Assembly (NCBI GenBank): GCA_030730545.1
Contig: JANQUX010000292.1
Location: 1 to 5,031, forward strand
Length of the DNA stretch: 5,031 bases
From: Maribacter sp.
Lineage (GTDB): Bacteria > Bacteroidota > Bacteroidia > Flavobacteriales > Flavobacteriaceae
Direction: 5' to 3'
This document shows, in pieces, positions 1 through 5,031 of this stretch. The notes below the pieces were generated by a model. The model ran no database searches and had not been told where the DNA came from. It was given only the letters and a program-made list of their open reading frames with translations. The position numbers and the translations under genes were made by a program. Positions within the stretch are counted from its first letter, which is position 1; every line of letters starts with the position of its first letter.

Positions 1-1194
1 AATTGTAAGTCCGCCCGTAACGATACTACCAGCAATATTTGTAATATTCGGTATGTTGTCCATTACATCTGGTAATAAACAGTTCACTGGCGCTACAAAG
101 TTTAACCCTTGGGTGTATAAATTACTTGATCCTGCCATTGATTGGTAGGCATATACATCTTTCGAAGTTTGAACGAACATATTGGCACCTACTGTATTAG
201 AAGAATAGTAAGTACTCGGTATTTTAAAGAACTCACCATTGTCTATTGTTGCAATTGCAGTTGTACTACCATTTACATATACATTTGTGTTATCTGCGGT
301 GGCAATGACCAAAGGGAATTCTGTTAATCCGTTCGTGTTACCATTACCTCTTATAAAAACATAATCTTTACCTATTTTATTAATAGGCACTGGTTGGTCA
401 ATACCGGCATCTCTATGACTTTGACCATCTTGGCTACCAAAATTTATAGAACCATTACTAATAACAATATCTTTTGTAGCAACAATCGAAGCCCCGATCC
501 AACCATCTTCATGGGCTTTAGTGTAATTATTTCCTATATAGGTCTCATATACAAAAGATTCGTTTGCATTTAAGGTTATGGTATGTGAGTTGTCTGTAAT
601 ACCTGCTCTGTTGGCACCTACCCTAAATTCACAACCGGGATCATAGCCCGACAAAACAACAGTGGTATTATCTTCGGTAGCCATAATACCCAAAGTGTTC
701 GATTTAGAAGAGTGAGTACCCTTGTTGGGTACACCGCCCCATTTAAAGTTGGTACCCATGGCTTGTCTACCCTTAGCGGTAAGTGAGGCCGCTTGCGCGC
801 TAGAATTTCCTCTATAATTGACATAAAATTTTTCGCCACCTGCAGAAATAAAACGAAGACCGCTATTGGTAAGTACGGTACCCGTGTTATTATTGTCTAC
901 CAGTGTAATATTGTTATCACCGTTGGCTAATGTCCAAACACCTGGGTTAAGATTGTCAATAGTTATTGTTGTTTCAATAGTGTTCGATGTTCCTCTGTAG
1001 ACATAAACATCAAAAGCAGTGGTTTCAGGAGTCGATAGATAGATTGCCTGGTTTTGTATACCCGCATTATTTTGACCTTGCTTCATTGGTGGTAAATAAT
1101 GGAGGTCGCTTAATTGTGAAAATCCAAGGAAGGATGAAAAAGCGATTATACAAAACAGTAAACTTTTAATAGGGGATTTAATATTCTTAATCAT
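1..1194 (-). CDS. Secreted IgGFc-binding-domain protein, N-terminal part (3' end outside window)
   Basis: The frame opens at ATG 1194 and runs without a stop to base 1, giving 398 codons; the rest of the gene lies to the left. Residues 1-27 form a signal peptide: a basic start (MIKNIKSPIK), a hydrophobic core (LLFCIIAF) and likely cleavage near GFSQ. The mature part starts LSDLHYLPPMKQ and is rich in Asn, Thr and Gly, as expected for beta-sandwich surface proteins. Residues about 165-370 fit the IgGFc-binding domain: LGIMATEDNTTVVL, then IGASIVATKDIVISNGS, then the DQPVPINKIGKDYVFI block, and later VQTSKDVYAYQSMAG. In Flavobacteriaceae, proteins with this N-terminus are usually long and end in a type IX secretion (type B) sorting domain linked to gliding-motility surface proteins. 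That C-terminus is not visible here, so export by T9SS is inferred. A role in adhesion or the cell surface is plausible; the ligand is unknown. The gene is divergent from the gene at 1375. Confidence 0.85.
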   Translation of the reverse strand, partial: MIKNIKSPIKSLLFCIIAFSSFLGFSQLSDLHYLPPMKQGQNNAGIQNQAIYLSTPETTAFDVYVYRGTSNTIETTITIDNLNPGVWTLANGDNNITLVDNNNTGTVLTNSGLRFISAGGEKFYVNYRGNSSAQAASLTAKGRQAMGTNFKWGGVPNKGTHSSKSNTLGIMATEDNTTVVLSGYDPGCEFRVGANRAGITDNSHTITLNANESFVYETYIGNNYTKAHEDGWIGASIVATKDIVISNGSINFGSQDGQSHRDAGIDQPVPINKIGKDYVFIRGNGNTNGLTEFPLVIATADNTNVYVNGSTTAIATIDNGEFFKIPSTYYSSNTVGANMFVQTSKDVYAYQSMAGSSNLYTQGLNFVAPVNCLLPDVMDNIPNITNIAGSIVTGGLTI

Positions 1195-1215
1195 TAGTTT
1201 GGTTTCAAGTAGTAG

Positions 1216-1223
1216 CAAATACA
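1216..1223 (-). promoter_or_regulatory. Weak -7-like element for the secreted protein gene
   Basis: Read on the minus strand, the bases are TGTATTTG, matching the Bacteroidota -7 consensus TAnnTTTG at all defined positions except the second. It lies 21 bases before ATG 1194. No TTG (-33 element) sits at the usual distance upstream, so this is only a candidate. The rest of 1195-1344 is AT-rich and shows no other feature I can support. Confidence 0.25.
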
Positions 1224-1344
1224 AATAAAAGGTTGTTTGACATTTTAAATAAAAATTTGTTGTAAATCTGCATTATCTGTGGTTGTGCGTTATATTTTTA
1301 GATGCCTAAGAAAAGCTTGTAGTACTAAGTGTTTAATTTCTGAG

Positions 1345-1352
1345 TAAATTTG
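1345..1352 (+). promoter_or_regulatory. -7 promoter element for the kinase-like gene
   Basis: TAAATTTG is a full match to the Bacteroidota primary-sigma -7 consensus TAnnTTTG. A TTG at 1317-1319 could be the -33 element, but the 25-base spacer is slightly longer than usual. Transcription would begin around 1358-1360, at or just after the first in-frame ATG (1357) and before the second (1375). This bears on the choice of translation start. Confidence 0.5.
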
Positions 1353-1374
1353 ACCTATGTCAGAAGAAAGATTA

Positions 1375-2445
1375 ATGTCTAAAAAAAAACCTGCTTACCC
1401 CGTAAGTAAGGCTTTGGACGGCTATTTGGAACATTATAGCCGCAAGATTGAAATTCCTATATTTTATGACGATTTACTCCGCTTTTCTGGATCAGTCGTA
1501 GTATATGATAAAAACGATGAAGATACCCTTTGGGTCCGTGCTTATTACTCTGAATACGAAAGGCAAGAGATAGATGATAGTTTGAAAAAAGTATATTCTA
1601 TTTTGCTTTCTGATGGAAGTGATAATATTCATCAATATCTAAATGTTGATGCGGTCGATTTTTGTACGTTCGGAAACTCAAAACCTTTTCGAATCAAGAT
1701 CCGGAATGTGCTAAATGATAATTTCACTTATTTCTACATCATAAAAACGGATGCATCGCGTATTTATGGTTTAGAATTAGAGCATATGCTTTCGCCTTAT
1801 AATCTTAACTTTTTGGTGTATAAAGACACTCTAATTGAAGAGCATATTGCAGGTATACCTGGCGATGAATTTATTAAACATAATTTGCCGCTTTGCACGC
1901 CTAGTGAAAAGGCACAGTTAGCGAAAGAATTCGTAAAATTTAATGAACGTTGCATGATCAGGCTATTGGGCGATATGAGGTCATATAACTATGTAATTGT
2001 ACCTACACATGATTTTGACCATGTTGTTTATAAAATTCGTGCCATAGATTTTGATCAACAATGTTTTGAAGGAAAACTAAAAGTCTATAGACCTCAGTTT
2101 TTTAAAGAAAATTTTCAAATGGTTGAGTTGGTTCGTAAAAAACTGACCCACGATTCTGTTGATCAGTATAAATTAGAAGAACGTTCTATGGTCGCCAAGA
2201 GAATTTTAAGTTCTGGTAACAGAATTAAAAAATTACGTGCCATTTGTAAGACCGATGAAATTTCAACAGCCGAAAACATTGCCATGCTAAGAGAACAAAT
2301 TGAAGTTCTTACGATGGATAAGGACTTTCAGAACTGTAAAACAATGGGAGAAGTGCTAGATTTAGCCCTGAATTTTGTTCGTAGAAATTATGAAGACGTA
2401 AGTGTAAAACAGATTATAGAACACAATATTAAAATTAATAACTAA
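1375..2445 (+). CDS. Conserved-type hypothetical protein with an apparent atypical kinase-like fold
   Basis: The 356-residue product (from ATG 1375) has no signal peptide or membrane segment, so it is probably cytoplasmic. I do not recognise a named family. Several motifs fall in protein-kinase order. They are a strand ending in YFYIIK (Lys124, the usual ATP-binding lysine position), then GLELEHM (Glu134 or Glu136, helix-C position), a hinge-like LIEEHIAGIPGDEF (154-166), LLGDMRSYN (Asp200 and Asn205, the D-x4-N spacing of kinase catalytic loops) and IRAIDFDQQ (Asp225-Phe-Asp227, in place of DFG). The last 110 or so residues look helical and charged. The kinase reading is inference from motifs only, and no substrate can be named. 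I prefer ATG 1375 over the in-frame ATG 1357: the -7 box at 1345-1352 puts the transcript start near 1358-1360, and the purine-rich AGAAGAAAG (1362-1370) sits 4 bases before ATG 1375. The longer form would add six residues (MSEERL). The gene is monocistronic and convergent with the nucleoid-associated protein gene. Confidence 0.8.
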   Translation: MSKKKPAYPVSKALDGYLEHYSRKIEIPIFYDDLLRFSGSVVVYDKNDEDTLWVRAYYSEYERQEIDDSLKKVYSILLSDGSDNIHQYLNVDAVDFCTFGNSKPFRIKIRNVLNDNFTYFYIIKTDASRIYGLELEHMLSPYNLNFLVYKDTLIEEHIAGIPGDEFIKHNLPLCTPSEKAQLAKEFVKFNERCMIRLLGDMRSYNYVIVPTHDFDHVVYKIRAIDFDQQCFEGKLKVYRPQFFKENFQMVELVRKKLTHDSVDQYKLEERSMVAKRILSSGNRIKKLRAICKTDEISTAENIAMLREQIEVLTMDKDFQNCKTMGEVLDLALNFVRRNYEDVSVKQIIEHNIKINN

Positions 2446-2459
2446 CACATGTTTTAATA

Positions 2460-2478
2460 GAACTCATCTTGACTTTTT
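2460..2478 (+). repeat. Left terminal inverted repeat (19 bp)
   Basis: GAACTCATCTTGACTTTTT is the exact reverse complement of 2602-2620. Pairing stops at both outer edges (A at 2459 against A at 2621), so the repeat boundary is sharp. Confidence 0.9.
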
Positions 2479-2519
2479 CTTTTACCTATGAATTTTACAT
2501 TTTACACCCTAATTTTATC

Positions 2520-2559
2520 ATTTTTTATTTGCGTAGCTATGGCTACGCAAATAAAAAAT
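2520..2559. repeat. Central perfect hairpin (18-bp stem, 4-base loop)
   Basis: The arms 2520-2537 and 2542-2559 are perfect reverse complements around the loop TATG. The inner 7 bp (GCGTAGC/GCTACGC) are GC-rich and the outer 11 bp are A/T. On either strand the 3' side of the stem is A-rich and the 5' side T-rich, the reverse of a normal intrinsic terminator, so it is unlikely to be one. It marks the centre of the MITE-like element. Confidence 0.9.
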
Positions 2560-2601
2560 AACTTTATTACGGCACAAAAGCCATAATTCTCGGTTCCAAA
2601 C

Positions 2602-2620
2602 AAAAAGTCAAGATGAGTTC
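2602..2620 (-). repeat. Right terminal inverted repeat (19 bp)
   Basis: This is the exact reverse complement of 2460-2478. It is followed directly by ATA (2621-2623), which repeats the ATA just left of the left arm. Confidence 0.9.
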
Positions 2621-2634
2621 ATAGCTAAAAATGG

Positions 2635-2673
2635 AAAAGCCCATTATTTTCTAAAGAAAATAATGGGCTTTTT
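2635..2673. terminator. Bidirectional intrinsic terminator
   Basis: A perfect 17-bp stem (2635-2651 with 2656-2672) encloses the loop TAAA. The outer part is AAAAGCCCATT paired with AATGGGCTTTT, so each strand reads a GGGC stem base into a T-run (five T on the plus strand, four on the minus). It lies between two convergent genes, 32 bases beyond the stop of the nucleoid-associated protein gene. It can end transcription from both sides. Confidence 0.85.
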
Positions 2674-2705
2674 ACTTGTTGTAAGCTTAGCGTATTTAAG
2701 GAATA

Positions 2706-3764
2706 CTAGCTCTTTTGTTCTTTATTGAAGTATACTAAGTAATAATACATTTGTCTTTCTTCGTCCCAACCTTTTTCCACATATTTCTCTGCAGATTCAG
2801 GGTTGATGAAATCCATTTTTATCTGAATATTCGTATCCAAATTAATGACGTTTTTGATTTTTTTACGCGCATCAGACACTGCTTTGTTAGCAATATCGAA
2901 AGTAGAAACATCTTCAATACTGTACTTCGGACCTTTTTCTGTTTTGTAATGTTTGAATTCTGGGATTAATTCAGGGTTTTCCATTACCTCGTTCAAAAAA
3001 GTAGACTCTTCAAAAGAATCGTTTTTTGCAAAATGGTTTACTGCACGGTTCATAAACAACACCTCTTGCTGCTTGTCTTCGGCTGGTAAAACAACATCTT
3101 TTGCGAAGTTCTGGCAAAATTTCAAGTAGTTTTTGGTCTTAAAATTGTCATCCGATAGCGGGTTTACACCTAAGAAATTTTCAATCCAATATTTGGTATC
3201 GTACTTGTTGCTATCTACAGATAATACTTTGTAACCTTCTTCTTTGTCAACATTAAAAATCAAACACCCTTTATCTAACTTATTGATGTTGATACCTTGT
3301 TGAATAACGATATCTAGGTTGCTGTTTTTTTCTTCGAACTGTATAAAATCGTGTTTTAACTCACTTTTAAATATGCCTATGGCATCTACTTTTTTATTAT
3401 CTAAAAGTAAATTAGAAAGGTAGGCAACATATACCTCACCACTTTTAATATGTGGGTGGTTGGATTGTTCGAATAATAAGGAGGCTATTTTTTTAGAATT
3501 TAAATGTGCCTTCGAGTTATCTTCAAAAACTTCACTAACTATTTTGTATAATTCATTAAATTCAACATCAACTTCATTAGCTAATTTATAATAGTTTTCT
3601 TCCTTTTCTCTAAAAGGCTTAAAAAAGTATTCTTTTAATAGACCGGTGGTCTCATCGTTAAGTCTAAAGGGTTCTTCTGAAAGAAAAACACCCTCGTTCT
3701 TATTTTTGTTACCAACTCTATGTATAGAAATGCTTTCGATTTGGGTAGCATATAGGTTAATCAT
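2706..3764 (-). CDS. Nucleoid-associated protein, NA37/YejK (NdpA) family
   Basis: This 352-residue soluble protein resembles the NA37 family, whose best-known member is E. coli YejK (335 residues), a protein found on the nucleoid that binds double-stranded DNA. Matching features are the opening strand INLYATQIESISIHRVGN (2-19), the FFKPF segment near residue 50, an AYLSNLLLDNKKVDAIGIFKSE block (114-135) and KGCLIFNVDKEEGYKVLSVD (165-184). A GPKYSIEDV segment (278-286) and a C-terminal strand region ending YYYLVYFNKEQKS follow. Length is close to the family norm and nothing looks truncated. The precise role in flavobacteria is not established. Some homologues occur near defence or phage genes, but nothing of that kind is visible here. 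It lies 55 bp downstream of the pRiA4b ORF-3-like gene on the same strand and reads into the terminator at 2635-2673. Confidence 0.85.
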   Translation of the reverse strand: MINLYATQIESISIHRVGNKNKNEGVFLSEEPFRLNDETTGLLKEYFFKPFREKEENYYKLANEVDVEFNELYKIVSEVFEDNSKAHLNSKKIASLLFEQSNHPHIKSGEVYVAYLSNLLLDNKKVDAIGIFKSELKHDFIQFEEKNSNLDIVIQQGININKLDKGCLIFNVDKEEGYKVLSVDSNKYDTKYWIENFLGVNPLSDDNFKTKNYLKFCQNFAKDVVLPAEDKQQEVLFMNRAVNHFAKNDSFEESTFLNEVMENPELIPEFKHYKTEKGPKYSIEDVSTFDIANKAVSDARKKIKNVINLDTNIQIKMDFINPESAEKYVEKGWDEERQMYYYLVYFNKEQKS

Positions 3765-3789
3765 AAAATGTTCTAAATTAAATGGTTAG

Positions 3790-3797
3790 CAAAGTAA
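3790..3797 (-). promoter_or_regulatory. Possible -7 element for the nucleoid-associated protein gene
   Basis: The minus strand reads TTACTTTG, one mismatch from TAnnTTTG, 25 bases before ATG 3764. The nearest upstream TTG is 29 bases away, further than usual, so the gene may rely partly on read-through from the gene upstream. There is no terminator hairpin in the 55-bp gap (3765-3819). Confidence 0.35.
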
Positions 3798-3819
3798 TGT
3801 GAAATATTTTACACGCAGA

Positions 3820-4317
3820 TTAATTCCAATTTTCATCGAAATCTAAATCGTCATAATTGTCAAAGGTGTCATCAAAGTCAAAAGCACTGCTCTCTGCTTC
3901 AAAGTTTTTTTCTGGCGGAGTTTCTGGTAGCTCACCAAATGAAAAAAGTACATTAGGGTAAGAACGCCCATCTTCATTTTCTTGAATATCTGCAAGTTCA
4001 ACGAAAAACGTCCACATGTTCATAAAATCATACACGTAGATTAGTTTTGGGTTATTCTCGGTAACGACATCCTCTAAAAAGGTTTCGTTCATTAAGCGAA
4101 CATCAGATCCAGATTCGCTCATGTCAAAAAGTGCAATCTCTTCGTCTTGTTTCCACTCTTCATCACATGTATAAAAAGATGCCATTTCATTACCTAAAAA
4201 ACCAAATGCCTGGGTAATGGCATTATGAAAGTCTTCTAATGAGTTATGGGCTTCAATCTCTAAATCTCTGAATATATCTTCATCAGCGTCTAGAATAACA
4301 CGAATTTTATAAATCAT
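3820..4317 (-). CDS. pRiA4b ORF-3-like (IS1096 passenger TnpR-like) family protein
   Basis: This 165-residue, strongly acidic soluble protein fits the plasmid pRiA4b ORF-3-like domain. The family pattern is visible as an opening strand MIYKIRVILD and SLEDFHNAITQAFGF (26-40), where the family has a helix pattern like LHDAIQ-x-AFGW. MASFYTCDEEW (45-55) and IYVYDFMNMWTFFVEL (93-108) follow, the last being the YDFGDxW-like signature with Asn in place of the second Asp. Residues 140-165 are a low-complexity acidic and aromatic tail (FDFDD, DNYDDLDFDENW). The family's molecular function is unknown. Database names mentioning IS1096 or TnpR reflect where early members were found and do not show that it is a resolvase; no recombinase motif is seen. 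It starts 26 bp after the ctaA stop and has its own apparent promoter. Confidence 0.85.
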   Translation of the reverse strand: MIYKIRVILDADEDIFRDLEIEAHNSLEDFHNAITQAFGFLGNEMASFYTCDEEWKQDEEIALFDMSESGSDVRLMNETFLEDVVTENNPKLIYVYDFMNMWTFFVELADIQENEDGRSYPNVLFSFGELPETPPEKNFEAESSAFDFDDTFDNYDDLDFDENWN

Positions 4318-4338
4318 ACTTTAATTTTTGTGGGAGGG

Positions 4339-4346
4339 CAAAGTTA
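4339..4346 (-). promoter_or_regulatory. -7 promoter element overlapping the ctaA stop codon
   Basis: The minus strand reads TAACTTTG, an exact match to the Bacteroidota -7 consensus TAnnTTTG, followed by CCC. The first three bases are the TAA stop codon of ctaA. It lies 21 bases before ATG 4317. No TTG is present 17-23 bases upstream, so a -33 element is missing or degenerate. Confidence 0.5.
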
Positions 4347-5031
4347 CGAAGTTTTCGAGTTTATTCTAGGCATTAATGCATCTAAAAGAATGTAGAATTG
4401 TACACCGAATAGAAGAGACGCCAATACAAGGTGCAATGGCTGACTCGCAAATGGGAAATCTAAATAGTTCATGGCAATACCCGTAAATACCTCCACTACC
4501 AATAAAAACAAGACCCAGTAAATTTTAAAGTGCCCTAAATCTAACTTCGTAATTCTGTATGCCAAGAAAGCGTTTACTAAAATGACCAGTATAGAAAATG
4601 AACGGTGAACGTAAAATAATAATTCAGGGTTTCTTAACCAGTTATCTCTTGCATCGTAACCGAAAATATCTATTTGCTCATCGATAAATTGGCGAACTTG
4701 GGTACCCATAGCAATTTGTACAAGTGTCATAATTATTGCTATAATACTGATATTCAATACCATTTTATCGTATTTAATGCGTTTGTTCTCTTCATTTGCT
4801 AAATAGATGACATACAGTAACATCGCTACGATTACCAATGCCATAAGCATGTGAACAGTGATTTTTGCGGGTTCTAAAACGGAGTACACTACTGTTGCGC
4901 CCAGCCAAGCTTGAAAAACCATGCCTACAACCACTAACCATGATAGTATGGGTATACGCTTTTTCTTCTTCCAAAATTTAATCGATATAATGGCAAGCAC
5001 TAAAGTGGCAAGCCCGGCCAAGGCGCCTAAA
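4344..5031 (-). CDS. ctaA: Heme A synthase, COX15/CtaA family (5' end outside window)
   Basis: This integral membrane enzyme oxidises the C8 methyl of heme O to give heme A for aa3-type cytochrome oxidase. The frame stays open to the right edge and reads LGALAGLATL there, so the TTG at 5021 is an internal leucine codon and the true start lies outside. Numbering from that TTG, seven hydrophobic segments are visible (about 2-15, 24-46, 54-74, 86-108, 134-156, 166-186, 192-214). These correspond to helices 2-8 of the eight-helix family. Likely heme-ligand histidines are His57 (KITVHML), His139 (LLFYVHR) and His197 (QPLHLVL); the fourth, in helix 2, is off the window. QIAMGTQVR (102-110) matches the family's QIxxGxxVR motif. 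The fragment contains no cysteine, so the extracytoplasmic cysteine pair of Bacillus CtaA is absent from the helix 5-6 loop. Its stop codon overlaps the next gene's -7 box. Confidence 0.9.
   Translation of the reverse strand, partial: LGALAGLATLVLAIISIKFWKKKKRIPILSWLVVVGMVFQAWLGATVVYSVLEPAKITVHMLMALVIVAMLLYVIYLANEENKRIKYDKMVLNISIIAIIMTLVQIAMGTQVRQFIDEQIDIFGYDARDNWLRNPELLFYVHRSFSILVILVNAFLAYRITKLDLGHFKIYWVLFLLVVEVFTGIAMNYLDFPFASQPLHLVLASLLFGVQFYILLDALMPRINSKTS

Larger units (their letters stand above)
2460..2620. mobile_element. MITE-like nested palindrome, non-coding, 161 bp
   Basis: The element is bounded by a perfect 19-bp inverted repeat (GAACTCATCTTGACTTTTT and its complement). A perfect 18-bp hairpin lies at its centre (2520-2559): the element midpoint is 2540 and the hairpin midpoint 2539.5, so the two inner arms are 41 and 42 bases. 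ATA lies directly outside both ends (2457-2459 and 2621-2623), consistent with a 3-bp target duplication. No coding frame of note is present. It sits 14 bases after the stop codon at 2443-2445 and before the shared terminator. Small size, terminal inverted repeats, a possible target duplication and an intergenic position fit a non-autonomous element (MITE) moved by a transposase encoded elsewhere. It could instead be a fixed structured RNA or 3' UTR element; a single copy cannot settle this. Confidence 0.6.

Noticed and set aside
142..327. Plus-strand open frame of 61 codons, with a similar one at 987-1169
   Set aside because: Both are antisense to the secreted-protein gene and have low-complexity, implausible protein content.
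618..839. ATG-initiated open frame on the minus strand (73 codons)
   Set aside because: It lies inside the secreted-protein gene on the same strand in another frame. The overlapping frame has a signal peptide and a recognisable domain, and this one has neither.
2520..2559. Central hairpin as an intrinsic terminator
   Set aside because: On both strands the stem is followed by an A-rich stretch and not a T-run. The hairpin at 2635-2673 is the convincing terminator.
2751..2969. Plus-strand open frame of 72 codons
   Set aside because: It is antisense to the well-supported NA37-family gene. Its Phe-rich product is typical of reading an AT-rich gene backwards.
3820..4317. Reading the IS1096/TnpR-like name as evidence of a resolvase or mobile element
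   Set aside because: No recombinase catalytic motif, inverted repeats or transposase are seen around it. The family name is historical and the gene looks chromosomal.
4792..4974. Minus-strand open frame of 60 codons
   Set aside because: It sits in an alternative frame within ctaA and has no family resemblance.
5019..5021. TTG as the start codon of the heme A synthase gene
   Set aside because: The frame stays open upstream to the window edge with family-like residues (LGAL), and the first transmembrane helix and its histidine would otherwise be missing. The gene is cut by the window, not short.

Overview
The window looks like chromosomal DNA from a member of the Flavobacteriaceae (Bacteroidota), probably a marine genus. 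The evidence is an AT-rich composition, start regions with the Bacteroidota -7 consensus TAnnTTTG, a secreted IgGFc-binding-domain protein of a type common in gliding flavobacteria, and a heme A synthase (CtaA/Cox15) of the flavobacterial kind. The genus is not determined.

Layout from left to right. (1) 1-1194, minus strand: the N-terminal 398 codons of a large secreted protein, open to the left edge, with a signal peptide and an IgGFc-binding-like domain. (2) 1195-1374: a divergent intergenic region with a good -7 element for the rightward gene. (3) 1375-2445, plus strand: a protein of unknown function whose motifs match an atypical protein-kinase-like fold. (4) 2446-2705: a convergent intergenic region. 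It holds a 161-bp MITE-like nested palindrome (19-bp perfect terminal inverted repeats around a centred 18-bp perfect hairpin, flanked by an ATA direct repeat), followed by a strong bidirectional terminator. (5) Three minus-strand genes read toward that terminator: the 3' part of ctaA (cut by the right edge), a pRiA4b ORF-3-like small acidic protein, and an NA37/YejK-type nucleoid-associated protein. The gaps between them are 26 and 55 bp and contain no terminator hairpin.

The three leftward genes may be partly co-transcribed, but they have no obvious shared function. The small acidic gene appears to have its own promoter, whose -7 box contains the ctaA stop codon. The two items most worth following up are the non-coding nested palindrome at 2460-2620 and the kinase-like reading of the 1375-2445 product. 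No complete multi-gene novel system, CRISPR array, tRNA, rRNA or transposase gene is visible.
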